NCBI GenBank assembly: GCA_007922195.1
Contig: ML681994.1
Span: forward strand, 51,430,157-51,494,156
DNA length: 64,000 nt
Source of the DNA: Podocnemis expansa
Taxonomy: Eukaryota > Chordata > Testudines > Podocnemididae
Reading direction: 5' to 3'
Shown here: positions 9,960-20,809 of the stretch, piece by piece
Layout of the letters: each line of letters begins with the position of its first letter
Position numbering within the stretch: the first letter of the stretch is position 1
Translations under genes and position numbers: made by a program
Notes under the pieces: model-generated
Told to the model about the DNA's origin: nothing
The model's input: the letters and a program-made list of their open reading frames with translations, nothing else
Databases searched by the model: none

Positions 9960-12220
9960 CTGTTCACAATGGGCCCTGCTGGACTGTTATACTAGGCAAC
10001 GTCTCCAGGAAGATAACCTTGGTGGCATGGCCACATACCAGGGCCTCCAGAAAGAAGGTGGAAACTGAATACCCTGAAACAGGTTTGTTTGTTCCACCTC
10101 CAGACAAAATGTGTGATTTGGCCAAATGACTGAGTCATTGAAGATATGCCGAATAAGCCATCTACAAGGGGTGGTACTCACAAGAGGTGGATGCCACCCC
10201 ATTCCAAGAATAAGAATTAGCAGGCTCACACACAACTAGTAGGTGGCACTAGCGAGAGCTAGATGCCAGCATTCTCACATGTACATACACAGTATTAGTC
10301 ATTTCTTTGGTTAATTATTATCAAGAATGTATGAATCATACATGGTGACCTTACCATCTAGTGGTTACTTAACCCATGATTGTGTTTCTCTACTATACTT
10401 TTTTGTTTGCTTCAGCTTTCCTATTCTTGTCCGTAATAATACTTACTTTTTTATGTCAATTTCTCTATTTTTGTGGTCACTGACCTGGGTTGGAGAACAG
10501 TGCTATCACTTATCTAGAAAGCAATTTACACAACTTCTAGCCTGAGTACATTTTGTAGTTTTAAGTAAAATTTCTCTTCCTCGAATATAAACAAGTTCAT
10601 TTACAAATACTTGTCAAACCTTAAGTCACACTTTGACCTTCACCAGGTTCAGCCCTGACTGTTATTGCTTCTACACAATTCCTATATTTTAGCTCTCTAA
10701 TATAAAACACTTATGACAGGTTATCTTGTGCAATCAATAACAAAGGCATCAGATTGTCCCACAGTATATCATAACAGTCAGTCTGTGAAGTCATCATTCA
10801 GTACAAATCTCATGATTAGCCACACAATACAAGACAAAGTATAGAAATTTGAAGACAAGACACATTGTATATTAGGTGGTAACCAGCCTAAAAAGAAGCT
10901 AAAAGACATAAATGTGAAACATCCAATACCACAGTTGACTGATAATGGAATTATATCGGGATACAAAAATATGACATCTTACTAATAAAATATGTCTTCA
11001 TGTATCAGCACTCCTCTTTTTTTTTGTGATGATAGAAATCATATTACCCTTCATTTTATTAAACACTGTAACAGAGTTAAGATTTGGAACATGCAGGAAA
11101 TTGCCTGGATGCACTTATATCAATTCTATAGCTGACATATTTCAACATCTTGTCAAAAATTTCAGTAATGTAGCCAAAATATATTGATGAGCAGTGCAAG
11201 TGAATGGACTTTATACAAACTAGGATTAATTTGCATACAGTGAACATATCTAAAAGATTTTTTTATGACCTACTAAAAGCTGTTACTAGTTGATTCAAAA
11301 TAATAATAAAAATCCTTACATTACCTTGATTACTTGATAGAGATAAAAACATTTTAATATCAGGAATTTGCTGTGAAAATATGGCATTTCCTAACTCAGT
11401 ACTATTCACAATTGCATATATGAAACGTTCTATTTATTTACATTACTTTTTGTATATACTGCCATTGCTATTCATGTTTTCTTAATTCTTTGAAGAACAA
11501 ATATCTCAGATATTAAACATTGCAAACATACTACATATTGTCTAATATGCTTTCAGCTTAATGCCTTTTTTTAAATGTCAGAGCAATTGCCCTTTAAATC
11601 ACTGAATGCACTATCACAACCTTTTTCTTTTCCCATAATCCATAACAAGCATTGAAATGCTAGAGTTAGCATCTCTGCAGAAGAACATCTTTTATTTTTT
11701 GATGGTTTGGCTTCCTTTTTTCTTAAGCACTCAAGACTCCTTTTGCTAGACATGCTATCCTCTTGCTTTTTTGTACTCCAGTTAATGCAATATTCATTAG
11801 AAATGAACCATACTATCTATAGATAGTAGAACTGGTCAAAAAGTGCTGTTGAAAATGACACATCAGCAAAAAATAGCAAAGGGAATTCATTAACATCTTG
11901 AGGATTTCTTTCTCCATCAAGTTTTTATCAAAAGCACCAAATCGTATATTAAATGTACACTTCACAGGTGTGGAACTGACAGCACACTGTTGAAGTCCTC
12001 TATCTTCTTAGGAGTATAGTTAATACATACTGATTAGTCAATATGCCCCAATTCTTCTATGTATAGACCTCATTACACAGGTCAGGCATACAAGGCTCCA
12101 CAGATCAAGAATACAGGCTTGCAGAGCAGCCAAGAACCTAGCACCTCCATGCTGCCACCGTAACCAGCTTGTGCTCCACTGCCTATGATTCACTGTGAGA
12201 ATGGACTCTCCCACCTCAAG
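9960..12220. other. No recognised gene; AT-rich
   Basis: The first 300 bases may still belong to the CR1 leader or an older insertion (two GGTGG...CACC motifs near 10165 and 10243). From 10300 on the sequence is AT-rich with short motif-free open frames. I recognise no transposon termini. Confidence 0.45.
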
Positions 12221-12616
12221 GACTATGCCTACATATGCAATTTTAGTTTGGATTTACTAGTCTGAAGTCAAATAGTCCGAGGTTAGTGTGAACTAACCTT
12301 GAATTGAACTAAAACTAAAGTTTTAGTTCAAACCAGAATGCATGGCTAGTTCAAACTAATGGCTCAGTTCAAACTTTTTACGTTTGAGTTAACCATTAGT
12401 TTGAATATTGCATGTGCTTAGTTCAAACTAGAGTTTGAAATAAGCAAGTAAGTTCAGACTAACCTCCAGGTTTTACTAGTCTGGACTAAGTTTTGCCTCA
12501 TCCAGACTAAGAAATTTCTTAGTTTGGACTATGCAAAGCCTAGTGTGGCCAAGGGCTAAATTAGTCCAGCCTAAGCTTGCTTAGCCTGGACTAAATTTGC
12601 CATTGTAGAGAAAGCC
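12221..12616. mobile_element. Family C palindromic miniature element (TTAGTTTGAACTAA), copy 1
   Basis: The ends resemble GACTATGCCTACAT and, inverted, ATTGTAGAGAAAGCC, flanked by AAG on both sides (12218-12220 and 12617-12619). The interior is built from TAGTTTGAACTA-type and TTAGTCTGGACTAA-type palindromic words, many in the decayed TTGAA/TTCAA state. Non-coding. The second copy is at 26443-26849. Confidence 0.75.
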
Positions 12617-12701
12617 AAGGGGTCTGATGGACAGCAAACCCATGGATCCTCATTGGCTCCCTGCCCTATATAAATCTAGGGGTCACTCCAAGAAGTCTCT
12701 G

Positions 12702-13621
12702 GGGGTATGTCTACAGTGGAGTCTTAGGTCGACTTAACCTTCTGTAGGTCGACCTAAGGAAAGCTCTGTCCATATTGGGAGTTTATTAAGTTGACTTTAG
12801 CACTTCCTTAAGTTGACTTAATAACACCAACTCTTAAGGTCAACTTAATGCTTGAATTGACCTTATTAAGCTGACTTAAGCCAGTGAAGATGGTGCATAG
12901 CCCTTAAGTTGATTTAATAAGGTCAACTTAAGCATTAAGTTGTCCTAGCAGCTGCCAGTGTGGATGTGGGCAGTCTACAGGAGTTTTCAATATGGGCACT
13001 CTAAGGCTATGTACACACGAAACTTTTATTTTGAAACAACGACCATTGTTTCAAAATAAAAGTTGTCATGTCTGAATGATGTTTCTTTATTTCAAAATGA
13101 CGGGACCCCATCATTTTGAAATAATGTCCGTTGCTTCAGAACAATAAAACCTCACCTGAAAACGAAATAGCCGTTGTTTTGAAATGATTGTTTTGAAACA
13201 ACGCCATTCGGACATGTTATTTCGAAATAACAGTTATTTTGAAATAATACTTTTGTCCTTCTCCTTCCCAGTGTGCCTTCATTTTTGTATATATTGAGTG
13301 GGGGCCTGGCCCAGCGAGGAGGCAATGTTGTCACACCTCCCATGCTGCCCCTCTCCTGAAGCGAAATAGCAAGTCCTGTGTCCAGACATTCTATTTCACT
13401 TTGAGGTTTTCCCTTATTTCAATTTAATATTTGCTTATTTTATTTTAAGTTATTTTGAAATAAGGATTTTATTTCAAAATAGCTCATTTCAAAATAACAT
13501 TTCAAAATAAGAGTTTACATGTGAACATAGCCTATGTCTACTTAACAAGATTGACTTTGAGTCAACTTAAAGTTGACCTTGTTAAGGTGACTTAACAGAG
13601 CCTCCAGTGTAGACATACCCC
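12702..13621. mobile_element. Family B palindromic miniature element (TTAAGTCGACTTAA), copy 1, interrupted by a family A copy
   Basis: The outer termini GGGGTATGTCTACAGTGGAG and, inverted, CTCCAGTGTAGACATACCC match each other. CTG can be read as a 3-bp duplication at both edges, with some ambiguity in the G run. The interior words are AAGTTGACTTAA, TAGGTCGACCTAA and similar. A family A element (13005-13532) lies inside, so B inserted first. The B sequence continues after it with TGACTTTGAGTCAACTTAAAG. Confidence 0.7.
13005..13532. mobile_element. Family A element, copy 2 (nested in family B)
   Basis: It starts GGCTATGTACACACGAAAC and ends, inverted, ACATGTGAACATAGCC. The interior has TTATTTCGAAATAA and TTGTTTTGAAACAA words and the conserved family A phrase AGCGAAATAGCAAGTCC. 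Flanking trinucleotides TAA/TAT agree at two of three bases. Many central TCGA sites have decayed to TTGA or TCAA, so it is older than the copy at 2814. Confidence 0.75.
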
Positions 13622-14107
13622 TGGTGACTGTGGATTGTCTTTTTCTGCCACAACTACTCCTTGCTCCTAAACTCCTGGCTTCCACCTCAGCTTAATTGCC
13701 CTTCTGATTCAGGCACAAGACATCGCCTTCTGATTTAGACTCTGAAATGTGGCTTTGACTCTGACCTTTAGTACCATCCCTGGCCTAAAAATGGACTATG
13801 CACATATCTGTTGCTCCCTGCCTCAGGTGTGTCCCTGTTCTGACCCTTGATCCTTATTGTCTGTATTGGAATCTTAACAAAATGGCACACCAGTCATCAA
13901 ATTGATTCAATACTTAGTCTCTAGTGACACTGCCAACAGGGTAGTAAGCTGTGGTAGTGATTTTTGGACTGCAAACATCTGTCCTATAGAAACATGACTG
14001 AGATCGCCATTTTATTTCATACTGGTCTAACATGCATTGGATGTAAATGAATAATCCAAACATGAAAGCCTCTGTAGACCACTCTCTGTTGTCTGAATCA
14101 TCTAGCC

Positions 14108-14317
14108 CAGGGGTCTCAATCTCAAATAACCACGAGGGCCACATGAGGACTAGTAGAGGGCCACATGAGGACTAGTATGTTAGCCCAAAGGCTGCACCAC
14201 TGAAACCTTTCCATAGAACAATATTGCAAGTATCTGTAACAGTAGTGTTGTTACGGGCCTCAGGAAATAGCTTTAGGGGCTGCATGCGGCCCCCAGGCCG
14301 TATGTTTGAGATCCCTG
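14108..14317 (+). mobile_element. hAT-like element, CAGGGGTCTCAA family, complete, with 8-bp target duplication
   Basis: The 210-bp element has ends CAGGGGTCTCAATCTC and, inverted, TATGTTTGAGATCCCTG. A perfect 8-bp duplication ATCTAGCC flanks it (14100-14107 and 14318-14325). Inside, a 22-bp unit (GAGGGCCACATGAGGACTAG plus TA) is tandemly duplicated near 14133-14178. Non-autonomous. The truncated relative is at 1909. Confidence 0.9.
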
Positions 14318-14329
14318 ATCTAGCCCTAG

Positions 14330-15137
14330 TGCTCGATAGTGTGAATTTTCAGTGTAAGTATTGAGGCCCCAGTACTGCAAACAAGCACATGAATAATTGT
14401 ATGCATCTGAGTAGGCTTACTGATGTTACTGGAACTGATGAGAACAAAGTTGTGCACTTGCTTCGGTACTAGAAAGTCTGGCCCTTGAGTCATTTGGCAG
14501 AGTCGAATTCTGACTCCACTGAAAACAAAGGGAGTGTAGCCAATTATTTCAGTAGGACCAGAATTTGCTCCTCTGTACACACGTTGTGATTTATAGTCAA
14601 GATTATATTATTACAATAAAATATATATTTAATAACCATGGTCCACATTCATTCCTAGCGTGTTTTCATTGACATCAATTTGGAATTGCCTTAGACTCTG
14701 GAGCATCACTTGGCATTCAAACAACCTTAGCAGCAAAAAGTACCAGCTGTGGCTGGCCAGAGGATTATGTCTAAGCCTCACAGACACTGATCAGGTCACT
14801 GTGACTGGCTCCTGTTGAACAGAAGTGCATGCTCAAGGTCACCATACTGAGTTTCATAATCTTGTGTGGTAATGGCATTAGCTACCTGAGCTATCACCTC
14901 TTCTTCTAGGATGATGACTTCACAAGACATGTTTGCTCTACTGGAAAAGGCATATCTATACACAAACGGGAAGAATCAGCTGCTAGAGACTTAGCTCTTA
15001 GAAGAGTGGGACACTAGTGAACTCTTTCAAGATGGAATAAGAACAATCCTTGCATAGAAAACTAAGCCCAATGGTTCAACTTTGCTTTTCTACAATAAAC
15101 TCTTTCACTGATATCTGCTCCTTATCTCAGTATATGA
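14330..15137. other. No recognised gene
   Basis: The interval 14380-14575 contains phrases common in old amniote SINE tails (CCAGTACTGCAAACAAGCACATG, split by divergence; TCTGACTCCACTGAAAACAAAG), but no boundaries can be drawn. The remainder is featureless. Confidence 0.4.

Positions 15138-15138
<1 letters not shown>

Positions 15139-15169
<31 letters not shown>
15139..15169. repeat. (CT)n microsatellite
   Basis: About 15 uninterrupted CT dinucleotides. Confidence 0.95.
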
Positions 15170-15171
<2 letters not shown>

Positions 15172-15321
15172 TCTAAAAAGAGATCAATAGAGTAAAGACA
15201 GGGATGATTTTTGGCTCTTTCTCTTACTATAAATTATTACATGAAAATAATATGTATTTTTAAAAGTATCTAGCTACAATGGACTAAATTTTGCAGCAGG
15301 TCATATACCTGGATTCTCATT

Positions 15322-15510
15322 GGCTATGTCTACATTGTAAAAGCTAAGTCGACTTTATTAAGTTGACTTGATAAAGTCGAATTAACAGTAAAGTCTACTT
15401 TATAAGTGGACCTTATAAAGTCGACTTTATTGCCCTGCAGTGTAGACAGGGCTGTTTAAGTCGACTTAAGGGCCCTTAAGTCAACTTAAACACATAGTGT
15501 AGACTTACCC
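15322..15510. mobile_element. Family B element, copy 2 (short, complete)
   Basis: The ends are GGCTATGTCTACATTG and, inverted, TAGTGTAGACTTACCC. ATT flanks both edges (15319-15321 and 15511-15513), a perfect 3-bp duplication. The interior consists of AAGTCGACTTTATTAAGTTG-type words; several still contain the intact GTCGAC core. At 189 bp this is the most compact complete example of the architecture. Confidence 0.85.
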
Positions 15511-15519
15511 ATTGACATT

Positions 15520-16830
15520 AATAGGGCAAATTGATCACTCTCCTGAGATGTAAGACTGTGCAGAATTTGGCTCTGTATGCTTCCTTTCCTCTGCTGGATT
15601 CTAAAGCAAAAGCCATGATGGAAAAATCAGAAATGATCCAGTGTGCAAAATTTTGATCTCCTCAGCTTTATTAAATACAAGCTTTTGATCAATTTTATAA
15701 TTTGTTACACTACTCTACCTTTCAAGCTCTTCCATAAATTTTCTAATGCCCTTTTCTTATGGAAAATAAAGATGTGCTCAGTCAGTTTTTCTTTTATGTT
15801 AGAAGAATTATTAGCCTTCTGTGATATAAATTATAGGCAGACTGAGTTTTTAATTAAAAAATCACAAATGGAAAGGTACTGGTTTTACTCTATTGCAGAG
15901 TTCCTCTGATACAGGGTTTAAATGAGAAGGAAAATTTGATAAAGATCACAATCTCTGACCTGGCTGCACTAAAGATTTCATTTTTATTATAGATTTTTAT
16001 GCTCTCTGACTTTGTTTGGCTTTGGCAATAACAAAACAGAACACATTAACTACATGGAAATTTTCATCTTTTTGATGAACTAAATATATTCTTCTTTCTC
16101 TTTCCTGCATCATTGACAATAGGCTTTTGTGTCCAACTGTGATAATGTCCTGTGTTCAGAACATACACATCTCTGTATGAATCTAAGAGCCAATTGACAT
16201 CCTGATGGCTTTCTTGTCCTCCATACAAGCAGAAACAAACACAGCCATATGACACTCATGCTTAACTGAAGAGGAAAAACTTGTTCTGACTAGCTGTATC
16301 TTAATACACCTGTTAAGCTTAATACATATGTCAGACACCATCTGTTGAATTTTTCCCTTTTACTCTTCTCTCTTGCCCTCCACACTTTTAATAAGGCACA
16401 CAAATAAAATGCTAAGATTCTCAAATATTTCAGAGGTAAAGAAATTCATTCTAATGGCTACACATCAAGAGTTGGGATTTTAACATAAACACACATTAGA
16501 ACAGAATGAGATTTAAATCAATTAATTGTTCTGATTAATAGCGGTTCACATTATTCACAGAATACCTCAGTGAATTCACATTATTCATAGGTCACGCCAA
16601 ATAAAATAAAGTGACATTAATTGCTTTAAAAATGTTTGGATAAATAATATATCCAGAATTATTAGCAACTGCAATGAAGTTTTTTTCTTAAAAAAATTTT
16701 TTGTCTTCAAATGTCTGATGCAATGAATTTCACATGTGCATTACTTCACTGTGGATAATTTTGTAAGGCTTTTACTACATAAAAAATCATTTAAATTGAG
16801 CTACCTTGCTGTTGCGATAACCCACAAACA
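15520..16830. other. No recognised feature
   Basis: AT-rich DNA. An 88-codon frame at 15643-15909 has no motif and ordinary intergenic composition. I see no RNA or repeat termini. Confidence 0.45.
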
Positions 16831-16832
16831 TG

Positions 16833-18332
16833 GGGTGTGTTCACACAGCATTCTTATTTCAAAACAATGAGCTTGTTTCGAAATAAGAAATGCCATGGCC
16901 ACATGACGCACGGCCATTTTGAAACAAGCAAACCGCTTGTTTTGAAATGGCCGCCGTTCTTTTGGAATGGCTTAAACCTGGTTTCCTGGCGAAACAAAGT
17001 TGTTTCGAAACAGCTCGTTTCGAAACAGCCCTCTGTGGACATGTTGTTTCAGAACAAAGTGTTCCGAAACAACATGTGACCTACCTCCCAGGGTGCTAAG
17101 CACCCTGGGATGAAGGGCTACCCCCTCAGCACCCTGGCCAGGGTGCTGAAGGGTGTCCTCTGGCCGGCAGAGGGGGACTGCAGGCACCTGCGAGGTGAAG
17201 CCGAGCCATGCCTCACCCTGCGGGTGTCTGCAGAGGGCTGCAGGCACTGGTGGGGTGAAGCGCAGCCAGGCGCCTCACCCCGCGGGTGTCTGCAGGGGAC
17301 TGCAGGCACCCGCGGGGTGAAGGGGAGCCGTGCGCCTCACCCAGCAGGCTTTAAAGCCCCTGCTGCCTGGAAACACCTTCGTAGGGTCAGGGGTGCCCCA
17401 CTCAGCCCCCCACTGCAAGGGCTGGGGTGANNNNNNNNNNNNNNNNNNNNNNNNNNNNNNNNNNNNNNNNNNNNNNNNNNNNNNNNNNNNNNNNNNNNNN
17501 NNNNNNNNNNNNNNNNNNNNNNNNNNNNNNNNNNNNNNNNNNNNNNNNNNNNNNNNNNNNNNNNNNNNNNNNNNNNNNNNNNNNNNNNNNNNNNNNNNNN
17601 NNNNNNNNNNNNNNNNNNNNNNNNNNNNNNNNNNNNNNNNNNNNNNNNNNNNNNNNNNNNNNNNNNNNNNNNNNNNNNNNNNNNNNNNNNNNNNNNNNNN
17701 NNNNNNNNNNNNNNNNNNNNNNNNNNNNNNNNNNNNNNNNNNNNNNNNNNNNNNNNNNNNNNNNNNNNNNNNNNNNNNNNNNNNNNNNNNNNNNNNNNNN
17801 NNNNNNNNNNNNNNNNNNNNNNNNNNNNNNCAGGGGTGCCCCACTCAGCCCCCCACTGCAAGGGCTGGGGTGAGCACAGCCCTGGGAATCCCCGGCGCAG
17901 CCGCTCCTGCCAGGGGTGGGGCAGGGGATACCCTGGGTATCCCCAGCCCCGCCCCAGGCAGGAGTGGGGCACCGGGGAATCCTGGGCCGCACTCACCCCG
18001 GCCCTTGCAGTGGAGGGCTGAGTGGAGCGCCTCCAACCCTGCGGCAGCATTTCCAGGCAGCAGGGGCTTTAAAGCCCATGGGGTGAGGCACGCGGCTCCC
18101 CTCCACCCTGCAGGTGCCTGCAGTCCCCTGCAGACACCTGTGGGGTGAGGCGCCTGGCTGCGCTTCACCCCACCAGTGCCTGCAGTCCCCTCCCCAAGCG
18201 AAATAGCATGTCCACACTGAGGACATGCTATTTTGCATCCTTATTTCAAAGACACTGTTTTTGTCTTTCAAAATAAGGTGTTTCAAAATAAAGAGTTATT
18301 TCGAAACAAGCCCTCTCTGTGTGAACATAGTC
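16833..18332. mobile_element. Family A element, copy 3: 1.5-kb fold-back form with GC-rich interior and assembly gap
   Basis: The ends GGGTGTGTTCACACAGCA and, inverted, CTGTGTGAACATAGTC enclose family A words (GTTTCGAAAC, TTATTTCAAAAC) and then a GC-rich core. The core is a large inverted repeat: blocks such as GTGAAGCGCAGCCAGGCGCC (from 17256) and GCAGGCTTTAAAGCCCCTGC recur inverted in the right half (18160 and 18060 regions). The fold-back centre is the 21-bp palindrome at 17924-17944 (GGGGATACC-CTG-GGTATCCCC). A 400-N gap (17431-17830) lies in the left arm. Flanking trinucleotides ATG/ATA nearly match. The long open frames here, including those spanning the N run, are artefacts of GC-rich inverted sequence. 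Confidence 0.8.
17431..17830. other. Assembly gap of exactly 400 N
   Basis: The 43 bases before the gap (17388-17430) are identical to the 43 bases after it (17831-17873). This pattern suggests overlapping contig ends rather than missing sequence. Confidence 0.9.
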
Positions 18333-18503
18333 ATAATGCCTACATCTATTTTCTTTCTAAAGTATGACTTCTATTGACATGTATCTTTAATACAACCATC
18401 ACCTAGTATTATGTTATTGTCGCAAAGCTGTGTTTTCCTTAGAATAAATCTGAATGATTTTAAATCTAGTGGTCTGTCTCAAAGCTCTGGTGATGTCTCC
18501 TTA

Positions 18504-18810
18504 GCTATGTCTACACTAGAGGACTCAATAAAGTCAACTTAACAAACTCAACTTTAAGTCTACTTAACAAAGTTGACTTAAAAGTTAAGGTGACTAAGCA
18601 AAGTCTACTTAAAGGCTATGTTCACACTGGAGTGCTCTGTTAAGTCAACATTATTAAGTTGACTTAACAAAGCCTACAGTGTAGATGACCCTATCAACAA
18701 TGCATTAAGTTGACTTAATAAAGTCAACTTTGATGCTTAAATCAGCTTTAAGGGCTGGAGTTATTAAGCTGACTTAAGCAAGTGCTATACACCTGCTTCT
18801 GGAGTTAGGT
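18504..18810. mobile_element. Family B composite, copy 3
   Basis: It begins GCTATGTCTACACTAGAG and contains many AAGTTGACTTAA and AAGTCAACTTTA words. A second internal start (GGCTATGTTCACACTGGAG, from 18614) and an inverted end-like motif (CAGTGTAGATGACCC, near 18696) show that a short B element sits inside or beside a longer one. The right boundary (about 18810) is uncertain. Confidence 0.6.
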
Positions 18811-18959
18811 GTTTAAACCATTTCTCATTAAACAACAATGGCAGTACTCCTCTTTAGGCCCATGCTCGGTGCCCTCATCTGTGATGTGGAAGAGATGGGT
18901 TTAATCCCTGGTCCAAAGATTATTTACATGCAGTGGAACAGTTTTAACAAAATATCCAG

Positions 18960-19075
18960 TAGCCCTATGGTTAGACAGGACACATATTTGTCCTCTAAAT
19001 CACGGACTGGGGATTTCAACCTGGGTCTATTTCATCCTAGCTGAGTGCTCTAACTGAATGCTATCAATATGAAGG
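18960..19075 (-). repeat. tRNA-derived SINE fragment
   Basis: On the minus strand it reads GTTAGAGCACTCAGCTAGGA followed by GACCCAGGTTGAAATCC, a degraded A-box/B-box arrangement like tRNA-derived SINE heads. The tail was not delimited. Confidence 0.5.
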
Positions 19076-19179
19076 TGTACTCTAACTCTGGGCCCAGTCT
19101 AAAAGCTGGCTTCTAAGAACAGCTACCAAATGAAGCTTCACAGACAAGATAGGCTCCCACTGAAGCTCAAGTATGATAC

Positions 19180-19445
19180 ACACCAGACGTCAAGATTCGA
19201 GTGCATGTACACTGGCAGATTCTTAGGCGCCTGGGGAAATTTATCAGCAAAGATACGTATAGGCACCTATGGAAATTAGGCACATACAAACTTAGGTGTC
19301 AACTAAGCAGGGGTTTTGAAGATCTAATTTTGCACTTAAGCACCTAAAGTGACAATCAGGCACCTAATTCCCTTTTTGAATCTAGCACTAGGTGCCTAAA
19401 TATGTATGCAAGAGTCTGTCTTTAGGCAACCGTGTTTGAAAATGC
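19180..19445. repeat. Old dispersed repeat with TTAGGCGCCTAA-type words
   Basis: Repeated words TTAGGCGCCT, AGGCACCTA, TTAGGTG, GGTGCCTAAAT and TTTTGAA recur across 250 bases. Similar phrases are common in reptile and bird repeats. Class unknown. Confidence 0.4.
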
Positions 19446-19459
19446 TGGTCTTTATGCTT

Positions 19460-20551
19460 TATGTTCATTGTACTTCAGTATCCATATCTGTATAATAGGA
19501 ATAATAAGTCACCTGTGAGCTTCATTGGTGAACTCAAACAGGAAGTATTTAAAAAAAATCTAACAAGAAAAACAGAAGTACAAACAAATTATAGTAGTTA
19601 TTTTTATGTTAAATATTATGTAAATTTATACAAAAATTGGATGAGATTCTCTAGTTTCCAGCATGCTGAGAATGCCAATGAATGTTACAGAATTTAGGCA
19701 CGTCCAGTTTTTTTTTCCCCTTATACAAATTGAACCTTCAAATCATTTGAGGTAAACCCTGCAATTACAGCAACCTAATTAAAACCGATAAAGTACTATG
19801 GATTTATGTCTCTCAGCTTTGCATGTTGCTAAGAGTGGAGTGAAGTGACACAAGCATCTCTCTGAAGCCTAATCAAGTTCAAACTTATTAACATATATAA
19901 TATATACTGGAAGACAATAAGAAAAATAAATGAATACATAGTTTGGTTAGATATATCATTGATGGGAAGGACTTTATCATCACTCACAAGGATCAATCAA
20001 TAGGTCACATGATTAAAAGTTAAAAGAAATAGCACATCAGTTCAAGAAATGCAAATCAGTATAAGGGAATAAGATAGAATGGAACCAAATAATAAATCAT
20101 TTCTGTAACTGAAATAAATGCCAGTGTTTTATGTTTAACTGTCAAAGTTCTGATGTAAGTTAGTGCTAGACACAAGATATTTTTCAGGTTTACAATTTAA
20201 ACAGGGTTACAGTGAAATAAGCTATTCCCATGTAGTAGTCCATTTGGCCAAATGTAATTCAATTGACCAAACTATTACATTTGTAATGTCAAATTTCAGG
20301 TTTTGTGGGAATAAGTGTTTCAAACTTTTCATGTTGATGCTTCCCCTTCCAAAGGTCTTACCCTAACTACAAGCAAGAAATTGTTTTAACCCTAACCATA
20401 GCAAGAGTCAGTTCATCCATATAAGTATTTTAATAGTTCCCTTCACCATGGAATCTATGTGGGTTCTGAAAAACTCCTGGGAGAAACCCAAGGTTTAGAG
20501 ATCATAATATTCTGTGGACAGATGAATGTTCAAAAACTGAACTACAATAGT
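19460..20551. other. No recognised feature
   Basis: AT-rich and without long open frames or transposon ends. Confidence 0.45.
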
Positions 20552-20800
20552 CAATGTTCCCTCTAATTTTTCATAGGCTGTGTGTGCAAAAAAATTTCTT
20601 TAGTGCAAATTTTCAGAACCAGAGTCCACATTTGTGCACACTCCAGTGAGTTTGGTCAAACATCTGGTGAATCAGATTATAATCCATCTCCCATTTATGA
20701 GTAGAAACTAAAAAAAAAAAAAAAAGCACTGTTGGATTTTTTTGTGTGTGCTTTATTTTGTTGTGTGCATACACACATCCACAGCTAAGAGGGAACATAG
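20552..20800. mobile_element. hAT-like miniature element, CAATGTTCCCTCTAA family, copy 2
   Basis: The left end is CAATGTTCCCTCTAATTTTT. The right end, inverted, is AGCTAAGAGGGAACATAG with the last bases mutated. The subterminal words GTGTGTGCA and TGTGTGCAT pair in inverted orientation. It contains an A(16) run near 20710. Non-coding. Confidence 0.7.
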
Positions 20801-20809
20801 ATTATAATG

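Noticed and set aside
12960..13540. An 8-bp target duplication around family A copies.
   Set aside because: I tested 8-bp flanks at several A, B and C copies; they mostly disagree, while 3-bp flanks agree.
17275..18168. Long open frames around and across the N run (up to 272 codons).
   Set aside because: They span Ns or GC-rich inverted-repeat DNA and are open on both strands with no domain; they arise from composition.
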